Assembly (NCBI GenBank): GCA_965248395.1
Contig: OZ252103.1
Coordinates: forward strand, 806,001-870,000
Source: JAAXHH01 sp965248395
Lineage (GTDB): Bacteria > JAAXHH01
Reading direction: 5' to 3'
Length of the DNA stretch: 64,000 nt
Shown: positions 16,544-25,751 of the stretch, one piece after another
Layout: each line of letters begins with the position of its first letter
Numbering within the stretch: the first letter of the stretch is position 1
Translations under genes and position numbers: made by a program
Notes under the pieces: generated by a model
What the model was told of the DNA's origin: nothing
What the model saw: the letters and a program-made list of their open reading frames with translations, nothing else
Databases searched by the model: none

Positions 16544-16571
16544 ATAATATAAACCTTCATGGGACTGTCAA
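16544..16571 (-). promoter_or_regulatory. Sigma70-type promoter of the DtxR-type regulator gene
   Basis: On the minus strand TTGACA (plus 16566-16571) is followed after 16 bases by TATTAT (plus 16544-16549), one mismatch from TATAAT. The start point would fall near 16537, inside the candidate operator, about 70 bases before the start codon. Confidence 0.65.
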
Positions 16572-16716
16572 GAAAAAAAGTGGCTAGACAACAATTTTTC
16601 GCGACAAGCGCGCGCCCACAACGCTCAAATGCGTGTTCCGGTTGTGTTTACGCCTGTATAAATGTATTTTGTATCGTAGGAGTTCTATCCCTTGGTAAAC
16701 CACCTCGGAACCGAAA

Positions 16717-19023
16717 ATGACGAATACATTTCCTTCCGCGGAACTATCGGAGCAGCTCAGGGGTGACGATCTTCCGGATATCCTGGTCCGGGATCATATC
16801 GGCAGGATGGAACCGGCCTATTTCGAGCGCTACGAGTCCGTAGTGATTCGGCGTCATATCGAGATGATCAGCCGTCTGGGGCCGGATAACGCCGCGGAGA
16901 TCGACGCCGAACCCCTGGACGCTTCAACGTGGAGACTTACCGTTGTGGCGTTCGACTACCTGTCGGTGATTTCCATTCTGTCGGGACTGCTGGCGTTCAG
17001 CGGACTGAGCATTCGCCGCGGGGACGTATTCACCTACGCGGCCGCGGAACCGTCCGGTGAGACAGGAAGCCGGGCTTATCGGCCTCAGCGTCGCCGCCGC
17101 GGACGGTCAGGTAACCCAGCCGCGCTTGCCGGCATCACCTCGTCGTCGCTGCGTTCACAGCGAAAAATCGTGGATGTCTTCAACGTGCATGCGTCATCTG
17201 AGAAACCGCCGGACTGGCCCGCCATAGAACTGGAAATCAAGGACGCCATGAGGTGTCTGCGGATGAACAGCGCCAGGGCGTTGCAGAGACGGATCAACGA
17301 GCGTGTCGTGGAATACCTGCGCCGCGAGGAAGACCAGATGACTTCGTCCATGTTCCCGGCGCATGTGGCGATTGACAACTATACGGAATCTGGGGCGACC
17401 CGTCTGGATATCACGGGCCAGGACACGCCGGCGTTTCTGTACGCCCTTTCGACCGCCCTCGCGATGCGCGGTATCAACATTCGCCGTATCGACATCGCGG
17501 CGGCAGGGGTCCAGGTCCAGGATACGCTCGAGGTGACCGACCGGCGTGGATCGAAAATCACCGATCCGCGGAAACTCCGCGAACTGCGTTTCGTGATCAC
17601 GCTCATCAAGCAGTTCACCCATCTGCTGACCCGCGCGCCCAATCCCGCTCAGGCCCTGGAACATTTCAACCAATTGATCGACCAGGTCCTGGGCAATGTA
17701 AGACCCGGCCGGGCGATGGAGGAGTTGTTCGATCAGTTGGAAAAGCAGGAAGTTATCGGCGCGATGGCTAAACTGTTCGGTACGAGCGATTTCCTGTGGA
17801 AAGACTTCCTGAGGATTCAATACAAGAACCTGTTCCCCGTTCTGCAGGACATCAAGGCGGTCGGTATCGTGAAATCTCCGGAGCAGATGGAAAGCGCACT
17901 GAGTGCCCGGCTTTCCAGAATCGAGAGTTACGACCGGCGCAAACAGTTGCTGAACCGGTACAAGGACAAGGAGATGCTGCGGATCAGCATGCGCCAGATC
18001 CTGGAGAAGCACGAAGACATCCAGGCGTTTTCCAGTGAACTCACCACCCTGGCCGAGGTGGTCCTTGAAGCAGCGTATGGGATCTGCGACCGGGAGCAGC
18101 GCCTGCATTACGGTGATCCGCTTCTTCCTTCCGGCGAGCCCTGCGTTTTCAGTATCTGTGCGCTGGGGAAATGCGGCGGCCGGGAACTGGGCTGGGCTTC
18201 GGATATCGAACTGTTGTTCGTCTACGCGGCACAGGGCAGTACAAGCGGACCCCTGGCCGTGTTGAATTCGGAGTACTACGAGCGGCTCGCACGCATGATC
18301 TGCAGTACCATAGAAACCCGGAGAGATGGCCTGTTCGAGATCGACCTCAGGCTGCGGCCCTATGGTGACAAGGGCGCGCTGGCTTCGTCCCTTGATAAAT
18401 TCAACGAGTATTTTAATGTCAAGGGAGGCGCCCTGCCCTATGAGCGCCATGCTCTGATCAAACTGCGCGCCATTGGCGGCGATCCGGTCCTGGGCGCGAA
18501 CGTCGAAGCAGCCCGTGACGCTTTCGTGTATAACGACGCCCCTGTTGACGGCCGGTCGTGGACCCATCTTCGCGAGCGGCAGAACGACGAATTGGTCGAG
18601 TCCGGCGCCATCAACGTAAAATACAGTTACGGTGGGTTGATTGACATCGAGTATCTGGTGCAGGATCTGCAGATACTCTACGGCGTAAACAATCCCGGCG
18701 TTCGCGGGACGACCACGCTGGAGGCCATGGGCGCGCTCAACAGGGCAGGTTACCTGTCGGACGAGGAGCACAGGATGTTGAGCCGGGCGTACCGTTTCCT
18801 GGTTCGGCTGATTAACGCCCTGCGCATGGTGCGCGGCAACGCCAGGGACCTGGTCCTTCCCGGCAGGACGTCACAGGAATTCCAGTTTCTGGCCCGGCGT
18901 CTGGGATATGCCGAGGAAGCCGGCGCTGGCATAGGCGAACAGTTGTGGCGAGACATTGAACGGAGCATGGAATGGGCGGCCCGGGCTCTTCGTACCCGGT
19001 TCGTCCACAAACTGTTCGATTAG
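16717..19023 (+). CDS. ACT-ACT-GlnE-like single nucleotidyltransferase fusion
   Basis: This 768-residue protein combines parts of two nitrogen regulators. Residues about 71-160 form an ACT-like domain (AFDYLSVISILSGLLAFSGL) interrupted by a basic insertion near 111-149; residues about 215-275 form a clear ACT domain (TGQDTPAFLYALSTALAMRG). From about 330 on it follows one half of GlnE, the glutamine synthetase adenylyltransferase: CALGKCGGRELGWASDIELL (481-500), DLRLRPYGDKG, then a GlnD/GlnE helical domain with YSYGGLIDIEYLVQDLQ. Normal GlnE has two such halves and no ACT; GlnD carries ACT at its C-terminus. The second catalytic acid of the usual SDxD is Glu498, an atypical SDIE. Substrate could be glutamine synthetase or PII. 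No glnA or glnB gene is in the window. Confidence 0.8.
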   Translation: MTNTFPSAELSEQLRGDDLPDILVRDHIGRMEPAYFERYESVVIRRHIEMISRLGPDNAAEIDAEPLDASTWRLTVVAFDYLSVISILSGLLAFSGLSIRRGDVFTYAAAEPSGETGSRAYRPQRRRRGRSGNPAALAGITSSSLRSQRKIVDVFNVHASSEKPPDWPAIELEIKDAMRCLRMNSARALQRRINERVVEYLRREEDQMTSSMFPAHVAIDNYTESGATRLDITGQDTPAFLYALSTALAMRGINIRRIDIAAAGVQVQDTLEVTDRRGSKITDPRKLRELRFVITLIKQFTHLLTRAPNPAQALEHFNQLIDQVLGNVRPGRAMEELFDQLEKQEVIGAMAKLFGTSDFLWKDFLRIQYKNLFPVLQDIKAVGIVKSPEQMESALSARLSRIESYDRRKQLLNRYKDKEMLRISMRQILEKHEDIQAFSSELTTLAEVVLEAAYGICDREQRLHYGDPLLPSGEPCVFSICALGKCGGRELGWASDIELLFVYAAQGSTSGPLAVLNSEYYERLARMICSTIETRRDGLFEIDLRLRPYGDKGALASSLDKFNEYFNVKGGALPYERHALIKLRAIGGDPVLGANVEAARDAFVYNDAPVDGRSWTHLRERQNDELVESGAINVKYSYGGLIDIEYLVQDLQILYGVNNPGVRGTTTLEAMGALNRAGYLSDEEHRMLSRAYRFLVRLINALRMVRGNARDLVLPGRTSQEFQFLARRLGYAEEAGAGIGEQLWRDIERSMEWAARALRTRFVHKLFD

Positions 19024-19055
19024 CGGCCACGGTCTTCACTTCACGGTATCACACG

Positions 19056-22000
19056 ATGAACCTGCGCCACATCAGATGGACCTTGGGACTGGGGATGCTG
19101 GCTTCCGTGGCAATAGCCGCGGGCCTGTCCGTCTTCATCCTGCTTGGAACCGGGTCAGGAATGAACCTGATCCGCCGTGCCGTGGTGTGGACTATCCAGG
19201 ACCAGCTCAACGGTCAAATAACGATCGAACGGATCGAGCTCGGTGCGGAGAAGCACTTGGCGATGCACAATGTAACCCTCCATCTGCCGGACACGCTCGG
19301 CGGCGTGGAAGTCGCAGGAATGGATGAAATCTGGATAAGATTAAACGGGTGGAATGCGCTGGTGGGAGAGGCTCCGCTCTACCGCGTTGGTATCGACGGC
19401 TTCCGTATGGCCTATATCGAAGATGCCGTCGGTGACGGGCGAAATTCGCTGGATTTGCTTCTGGATGATCCGTCGCGTCCGGCCGGCGAGCCTGAATCAT
19501 TGAATGGAGAGCATTCCGGCATGCCGTTCGCATTGCACGATTTGCAGATCCAAAATGGCCTGTTCCGTTATTTCGATCCGCGGGATTCCACGACGTTGAA
19601 CGCCAGGGGAGTGACCTTTCGTGGTTCTGTACTCACGCCATTCCAGGTCGATGCGGAAATAAGCGCGCGACATGTAGCATTCGATATAGGGGGATATGGA
19701 GACGCCGTATCGAATATGCATTCGGCCGTATACTTCGAAGGGGACGCCCTCACCATTCACGACCTGACGATGGAAGCAGCCCAGGGTCCTCCGATTGGAT
19801 TCCACGTGACCGGCGAGATTTCGTTGGCCGTCGAAAAAACCGCCACCCTCGATATCGCCGCGAACGGACAGGTAGGAGCCATATTGGGTATCATGGGAAT
19901 GGAAAACACCATGCCAGGGATCTTCAGCATGGCCGGGTCGTTGCGGAACAGCCTTTCTGATCCGGCCATAGAAGCCCGGTTCACATCGCCGGTGGTCCGA
20001 ACGGAATACGGATCGTTCAAACTGGCCACGGTGGACATGGGATATGCGCGAAATGTGCTCACGGTCACCCGTTTCAGGGGAATGCACGGAGCCGGATGGA
20101 TAACGGGAAGGGGGTTGCTTGATTTTGCCGGGGAATCGATCGGGTATCGCTTGCAGCTGGAATCTCCAGGGATCGTCCTGACCGCCCTGGCCCCGGCCCT
20201 GGTCGGCGACGGGAACGAACTCGAAGGCGAAGTGGGTTTCGCCTTCGAAATGGAAGGATCCGGATTCAACGACCCGCCGCGCCGGGCTGATCTGAACGCT
20301 TCTTCGACCCAGGTAAGCATAAACCAGTATCCCCTGCGCGCCGCGACGGCATCGGCCCATTACCGTCGAGGCCAACTAGAGGTCGACCTGCGCGACGAGT
20401 CTTTCCAGGCCAACGCCGAAGGTCGTCTCGGCCATGATGGAAGCATTCAGTTATCCGGTTCGGTCGATGTGAATGACATCGGAAACCTGGCACCACCGCT
20501 GAAGATCGCAAACCTTCGCGGCTCGGCGAACCTGGATACTTACCTGTTAGGTACGCTGCGGCGGCCGACCGTCCGGTTGGCTGGCTGGGTCAGCGACTTT
20601 GCCTACGCCGATGTCCCTCTCGGCGAAATGAAGATCGAAGGGTTTCTGGACGAAAGACACAATCTCACGTTTAATGCCGTGCTGGACAGGCTGGAGTTCC
20701 ATGCCAAGGCAAACCTCGCCGGCGACCAGGCTGTCTCCGGCTATCTGAACGTGCATGACCTTAGACTCAGGGACTACCTCTGGGACGACTCCGGGTGGGG
20801 CCTGGATGCCATTCTGAAGATGGAGGGAGAAATAACCGGTACCGTTCAACAGCCCCTCATTGCGACCAGGGGCACCGTACGAAACCTGGTGATCCGGAAC
20901 GAAGCCCTGGGCGACACCGAAATAGAAATGACGGTCAGCAAGGATCGTCTCGATTTCACCATGACGCGAACCCCGGGCCCGTCTGTTTTCGCGAAAGGAT
21001 CCATTGAGCTGACAGCGCAATATCCCTACGATCTGCAAGTCGAACTATACCATACATCGTTGTCTCCGCTCCTTTCCATACTTTACAAGAGACCGATCGA
21101 AAGAAGCACCGGCAGGTTCAGCGGGAATATCCACGCCGTCGGGCTTGCAGGGTATCCTGAACTGTCCACCATAAAAGTCTCTCTCGATTCGCTGGGGATC
21201 ATTATGGACAACCGAGAACTGCATTTCGCGGCCCCCTCCACCGTTAAACTCGAGAATCAGGTCATTACCGTGGACGACTTCAGACTGACGGGTGATTTCG
21301 GCCAGGTGATGGTCAACGGTACAGCGAGTCTCGCCGCCAATGGCCGGGTCGACCTCGAAACTGTTCTGGAAGGCGTGCGGCTGGAATTCATCTCGCCATT
21401 CCTGGTATCCAACGGTACGTTCAGCGGAGCCATGGACGGCATGATTACCCTGGGGGGAACCCCCGAAGCCCCGATAATCAATAGCCTGCTGACCATTTCG
21501 GACGTAAGCTACGCTATCGAAGACAGAACCAATCTGCTCGGGACGGTGACCGCCTCGGCACTGTACGAAAACCAGGTGCTGCATGTTCCCGCCCTCTCCG
21601 TGCAGACTCCGTTGGGATTATCGGAGATCAACCTGACCTATCCCCTTGACCTGCGCTGGGCGCCGGTGGATTTGCCGGATGTAATACCAACCGGGGAAAG
21701 ATATGCAGCGTCCCTGGTCGTGGACAACCTGGCCGTAGCGCCCCTGAGGGAATTCTTCGAGATGGTGCCGGCCGATCTGGATGGATACATCAGGGGCAGG
21801 ATCGACGTAAACGGTTCGGTCCGGGACCGGGGCGACATGACCGGCATCGTGGCGCTGGACTCGCTGAAACTGTTCGGTCTGCAAAACGAGTTTGTGAACA
21901 CGCATCCCATCAGGTTGCGCATCAACTCCGAATATATCGAAACGGACACGCTGGCCACCACGATACGCAGAATCAACCGGCCCGGTGACGCGCAAGGCTG

Positions 22001-23759
22001 GCTTACCATGCATGGCCGACTGGCTCACGGCAATAGTGAAAAGGGGACCGCTGAGTCGGATTTCACCATCCAGGGGGAGCAGATCAGCCTGGACGCGGTC
22101 TTGGCGCTGGCCAATCTCGATCTTCCAATGGGCGGGAACATGAATACCAGGATCGGAATCACGGGCCCGGTTTCCGCCCAGGTCATAGACGCGCGCGTTT
22201 CCGTGGGCCAACTGAGATACAACGAGGTCTCCATGGACAGCGTAGCCGCCCACATCGTGTACAGTAACCGTGAAATCGACATCCGGGACCTGCGTATTCG
22301 CGAAGAAGACGATACGATTACCGCTTACGGTACCATACCTTTCGATCCGGGCCGCATCGAACGGACCGCCGATGCGAAAGATATCGCCCTGACCGTAGAA
22401 GGAGACGACGTCGACCTTTCCTTCCTGAGCGGTATCGTATACGACCTGGAACGCATCGAGGGGATGGCCGACTTTCGATTGTCCATTGGGGGATCTCCCA
22501 CCTCGCCCAGGTCCATCGGCCAGATCTCCGTTCGGGACGCAGCACTGCGGATCCGGGACTTTGAACCAATGTTCAAGGCTGAAGTATTGGAGGTGGAAGT
22601 CGACGGCAGCGCGTTTACGCTAAAGCCCGTTGAATTCCGGGCCGGGGACGGCAGAATACGGGTTTCCGGCGACCTGCTGCTGGATAACCTGTCCTTCGCC
22701 GAAATAAAGACCCATGCTGATTTCGAACAGGCGGAAGTGGAACGGCTCGGTTCCGCGAAACTGAAGATCGACGGGTCGCTGGCCTGGACCGGAAACCGGG
22801 ACCATTCCCGGGTTTACAGTGTCGAAGCGCCAATCGTCGTGACCGGGGTGGTCATGCATCCTTTGAGTATCGGCGACTTCCTGTTCGACAACACGATCAT
22901 ACGTCCACAGGGCGCCCCGGATCCTTTTCTTGAAAGCATTTCCCTGGACATCGCCGTGGACATACCCGATCTGGCTGTCGAAAACGATATCGCCCAACTG
23001 GCTATCGAAGGGGGAGTGGCCTTCAGCAACACGGCTCAGAATCCCCTGGTTACGGGGAACGCCATTGCCAAGGATGACGGGGAAATCAGGTACCTGGACA
23101 CCACGTTCGATCTGGACGTCGGCCGGGTCGACCTTACCAGGCGTGTGCCCCTCGAGAATTTTACGGCGCTGATCGAGTATCCTGTGGAACGTCTCGACCC
23201 GGACCTGACCATACAAGCCCGCTCCCCCCGTGTGCGCGACATATACGGTACCGAGTACGAGGTGGAACTGCTCCTGTCGGGCCCGGTATCGACGTCGACG
23301 CCCCAGTTGCGGGCGGCGCCTTTCGACGATATTGGATCCGAAGACGTTGCTTCCGCACCGCTGGCCGGTCCGGAGGTCATATCCCTGCTTACCTTCGGTC
23401 TGCCCGGGATAACCACCCTGGGCACGACCAACGCGATGGCCGGAATGGGCAGTCGGGCCATACTGATGGCCACGGGGGCTTCGGCGGAGAGACTGTTGAA
23501 ACTCGATGAAGTACAGATCGAGGGCGACCTTTTCACGGGCAACGGCGATCAAACAGGATCGCCCGCCCAGATCACCCTCAGCAAGCGGATCAACCGCCGC
23601 GCGCGGGTCAGTTATACCCGTCTTTTCGAGTCTTCCGAATACACGTTGCGGCTAGGCTACCAGTTGACGGATTTCCTGTTTATCGAGACCTTTTCCGAAC
23701 AATCGGGTGAACATCCACAGAACGGAATAGACCTCAGGGTTAAATTTCGCTTTCGTTGA
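19056..23759 (+). CDS. tamB: TamB-like translocation and assembly module protein (DUF490)
   Basis: A 1567-residue inner-membrane-anchored protein that spans the periplasm and works with TamA in outer-membrane protein or lipid delivery. It has a single N-terminal anchor (about 10-35, LGMLASVAIAAGLSVFILLG), a very long beta-helical middle of repeated strands, and a TamB C-terminal domain (roughly 1200-1567) with TLGTTNAMAGMGSRAILMAT and the ending LRVKFRFR. I chose the ATG at 19056; the frame opens at 18972, overlapping the glnE-like gene and lacking anchor features. The next gene encodes the TamA/BamA-type partner, 99 bases downstream across a 9-base tandem repeat. The length is similar to that of Proteobacterial TamB (about 1260) or longer. 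Confidence 0.88.
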   Translation: MNLRHIRWTLGLGMLASVAIAAGLSVFILLGTGSGMNLIRRAVVWTIQDQLNGQITIERIELGAEKHLAMHNVTLHLPDTLGGVEVAGMDEIWIRLNGWNALVGEAPLYRVGIDGFRMAYIEDAVGDGRNSLDLLLDDPSRPAGEPESLNGEHSGMPFALHDLQIQNGLFRYFDPRDSTTLNARGVTFRGSVLTPFQVDAEISARHVAFDIGGYGDAVSNMHSAVYFEGDALTIHDLTMEAAQGPPIGFHVTGEISLAVEKTATLDIAANGQVGAILGIMGMENTMPGIFSMAGSLRNSLSDPAIEARFTSPVVRTEYGSFKLATVDMGYARNVLTVTRFRGMHGAGWITGRGLLDFAGESIGYRLQLESPGIVLTALAPALVGDGNELEGEVGFAFEMEGSGFNDPPRRADLNASSTQVSINQYPLRAATASAHYRRGQLEVDLRDESFQANAEGRLGHDGSIQLSGSVDVNDIGNLAPPLKIANLRGSANLDTYLLGTLRRPTVRLAGWVSDFAYADVPLGEMKIEGFLDERHNLTFNAVLDRLEFHAKANLAGDQAVSGYLNVHDLRLRDYLWDDSGWGLDAILKMEGEITGTVQQPLIATRGTVRNLVIRNEALGDTEIEMTVSKDRLDFTMTRTPGPSVFAKGSIELTAQYPYDLQVELYHTSLSPLLSILYKRPIERSTGRFSGNIHAVGLAGYPELSTIKVSLDSLGIIMDNRELHFAAPSTVKLENQVITVDDFRLTGDFGQVMVNGTASLAANGRVDLETVLEGVRLEFISPFLVSNGTFSGAMDGMITLGGTPEAPIINSLLTISDVSYAIEDRTNLLGTVTASALYENQVLHVPALSVQTPLGLSEINLTYPLDLRWAPVDLPDVIPTGERYAASLVVDNLAVAPLREFFEMVPADLDGYIRGRIDVNGSVRDRGDMTGIVALDSLKLFGLQNEFVNTHPIRLRINSEYIETDTLATTIRRINRPGDAQGWLTMHGRLAHGNSEKGTAESDFTIQGEQISLDAVLALANLDLPMGGNMNTRIGITGPVSAQVIDARVSVGQLRYNEVSMDSVAAHIVYSNREIDIRDLRIREEDDTITAYGTIPFDPGRIERTADAKDIALTVEGDDVDLSFLSGIVYDLERIEGMADFRLSIGGSPTSPRSIGQISVRDAALRIRDFEPMFKAEVLEVEVDGSAFTLKPVEFRAGDGRIRVSGDLLLDNLSFAEIKTHADFEQAEVERLGSAKLKIDGSLAWTGNRDHSRVYSVEAPIVVTGVVMHPLSIGDFLFDNTIIRPQGAPDPFLESISLDIAVDIPDLAVENDIAQLAIEGGVAFSNTAQNPLVTGNAIAKDDGEIRYLDTTFDLDVGRVDLTRRVPLENFTALIEYPVERLDPDLTIQARSPRVRDIYGTEYEVELLLSGPVSTSTPQLRAAPFDDIGSEDVASAPLAGPEVISLLTFGLPGITTLGTTNAMAGMGSRAILMATGASAERLLKLDEVQIEGDLFTGNGDQTGSPAQITLSKRINRRARVSYTRLFESSEYTLRLGYQLTDFLFIETFSEQSGEHPQNGIDLRVKFRFR

Positions 23760-23796
23760 GCCAGTACCCTTGCTTGAAATGACGTTAAGGGATCAA

Positions 23797-23845
23797 ACGG
23801 TCGGAACGGTCGGAACGGTCGGAACGGTCGGAACAGTCGGAACAG
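23797..23845 (+). repeat. 9-base tandem repeat between tamB and tamA
   Basis: Five full units of TCGGAACRG (three TCGGAACGG, then two TCGGAACAG) run from 23801 to 23845, with a partial unit before. The array ends 13 bases before the tamA start codon, so a change of copy number would alter the leader length. Confidence 0.9.
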
Positions 23846-23858
23846 TCAGGCAATTCAC

Positions 23859-25733
23859 ATGGTAACGGGTATGAGGCTTCCCTCGAAGTCGGCCGCCTTC
23901 GCAGCGGGCTGGATCATTTCATGCCGTGCGCTGTTTGCCGGGACGATCCGGTTACTGATTCTCGCAGCGACGGTATTCGCCGCGCCCGCGTTCTCTCAAC
24001 AGCCCTCCATCGTTGAACGCATAGCCATTGAAGGAAACTCCGCCATCACGGATGACCGCATAAGTGGTCTGATCGAGACCAGAACGGACGGGGTTTTCCG
24101 CACCGGTCGATTGAATAACGCCGTCTGGCGGACCGACCTCGACGCGGTGGAGAGTTTCTATCACAACAGCGGTTTTCTGAACGCCAGGGTTCGATCGATC
24201 CGTGAACGCCTTGAATCCGATCGGATCGTGCTCCGGATCGTTATTGACGAAGGTCCGAGATACACCGTGCGCGACGTCAATTTCAAAGGGTTTGAATACC
24301 TGTCCGAGACCGAGGTCAGAAGGAATCTGTTGACGCGGGAAAGCCAGGTTTTCTACCGTCTGTTCACCGCGACGGACAAACGCTACATCCAGAGTCTGGC
24401 CGACCGCAGGGCACTGCTCGATATGACGGTGGAATCGAACATTGTTCCGCACGAGGAAGATCATTCGGTTACCGTCAACTTTCTGGTCGTCGAAGGTCAT
24501 CCGATCCGGGTAGGCGAAATCCAGGTCCGCGGTCTTCAGAAGACGCAAAGGAACGTGGTGGTTCGTGAGCTGGAACTCGAACCCGGCGATTTTTACGACA
24601 ACGGCAAAATTTCATTAAGCCAGACCCGCCTTTTTCAGACCGGCCTGTTCCGAAGCGTACGGCTGTCGCCCTTGAGGAGCGACACCGCCGCAACGGTCCG
24701 GGACCTGGTTGTGAATGTCACCGAACTGCCCGGAGGAGAAGTGAGTTTCGGCGCCGGGTTTGCTTCGGCCGAACGATTTCGGGGTAGTTACAGCGTCGCC
24801 TACCGCAACTGGCTGGGACGTGGAATCACCATTGGCACGAACGGCCAGATCAGTTCGCTCTTCCAGCAGCTCGACGTCGGGATCACGCAGCCCTGGTTGT
24901 TCCGGACCAGGACGACGGGCTCACTGCGGGGGTTCTTCCGGCGTGAGAACCGCATCAGCCATACCGAGCGTGAAATTGGTATGTCCGCAACGGTCAACCG
25001 CGAACTCTCCCGTACTTTCCAGAGTCAACTGATATATACGTTGAAAAACATCAAGATATCGTCGCTCAGTGACGAACTGTCCAGACTGCTTCGAGGCGGC
25101 ACGGTGGCGGACAGCCTCCGTTCCAGACGGGAAGGCAGTTTGACCGGGGTCGTGGCCTACGATGCCCGGGATGATATTCTGAATCCGAAGACAGGATTCT
25201 ACGGGCAACTTCAAAGCAGCCTGGCCAGCCCGGCGCTCGGCAGTTCTACGCGAAACAGAAACTCGATTCTGACCTTCCTGGCCATAGTCCGGAAATACAT
25301 GTCCATACCCAATGCGCCTGATTTATCCACTTCCTTTTCGTTCAGTTACGTGAAGGCGCTGGACAACAACCTCATCCCCCTCGACAGGAAACTGTTTATC
25401 GGCGGCGACCGTTCGGTGCGGGGATTCAGCATCAACCAGATCGGCCAGCCCGACGGTGGACTGATCGCGATCAATGCACAGAATGAAATCCGTGTTCCCT
25501 TCTCCCGGGTCACCATGGCATTCTTCGTGGACTGGGGCGGGATCGGCAAGACTGTGGAGACTTTCAGCATCAAGGATTTTCTCGTGGGCTACGGGGGAGG
25601 ACTACGGGTGGATTCGCCGATAGGGTTGATACGCGGCGACATTGGTTTTCACAATCAGAATGCGATCGACGAACCCAATTCAAGCCTGTACGATCGGACT
25701 TTCTTCTACTTCGGCCTCGGCCAGGCGTTTTAG
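23859..25733 (+). CDS. tamA: TamA/BamA-type outer-membrane Omp85 protein
   Basis: This 624-residue protein has an N-terminal signal sequence (about 25-46, IRLLILAATVFAAPAF), three or so POTRA domains (about 50-280; IVERIAIEGNSAITDDRISG, YTVRDVNFKGFEYLSETEV, IRVGEIQVRGLQKTQRNVV) and a 16-stranded Omp85 barrel with DARDDILNPKTGFYGQLQ and the L6-like GGDRSVRGFSINQIG. It ends with FGLGQAF, the aromatic terminus of barrel proteins. As a BamA-type protein it could be the essential BamA, but the pairing with tamB directly upstream favours TamA. The ATG at 23859 is used; 23871 is possible. A 9-base tandem repeat lies just before it. Confidence 0.85.
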   Translation: MVTGMRLPSKSAAFAAGWIISCRALFAGTIRLLILAATVFAAPAFSQQPSIVERIAIEGNSAITDDRISGLIETRTDGVFRTGRLNNAVWRTDLDAVESFYHNSGFLNARVRSIRERLESDRIVLRIVIDEGPRYTVRDVNFKGFEYLSETEVRRNLLTRESQVFYRLFTATDKRYIQSLADRRALLDMTVESNIVPHEEDHSVTVNFLVVEGHPIRVGEIQVRGLQKTQRNVVVRELELEPGDFYDNGKISLSQTRLFQTGLFRSVRLSPLRSDTAATVRDLVVNVTELPGGEVSFGAGFASAERFRGSYSVAYRNWLGRGITIGTNGQISSLFQQLDVGITQPWLFRTRTTGSLRGFFRRENRISHTEREIGMSATVNRELSRTFQSQLIYTLKNIKISSLSDELSRLLRGGTVADSLRSRREGSLTGVVAYDARDDILNPKTGFYGQLQSSLASPALGSSTRNRNSILTFLAIVRKYMSIPNAPDLSTSFSFSYVKALDNNLIPLDRKLFIGGDRSVRGFSINQIGQPDGGLIAINAQNEIRVPFSRVTMAFFVDWGGIGKTVETFSIKDFLVGYGGGLRVDSPIGLIRGDIGFHNQNAIDEPNSSLYDRTFFYFGLGQAF

Positions 25734-25751
25734 TCGACAGGAAACGATCGC

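Noticed and set aside
17194..18771. A 525-codon minus-strand frame opposite the GlnE-like gene
   Set aside because: Shadow frame: the plus-strand product has clear ACT and GlnE motifs, and the reverse product has no recognisable feature.
23797..23845. CRISPR-like array
   Set aside because: The unit is only 9 bases with no spacers; it is a simple tandem repeat. No CRISPR or cas genes are present in the window.
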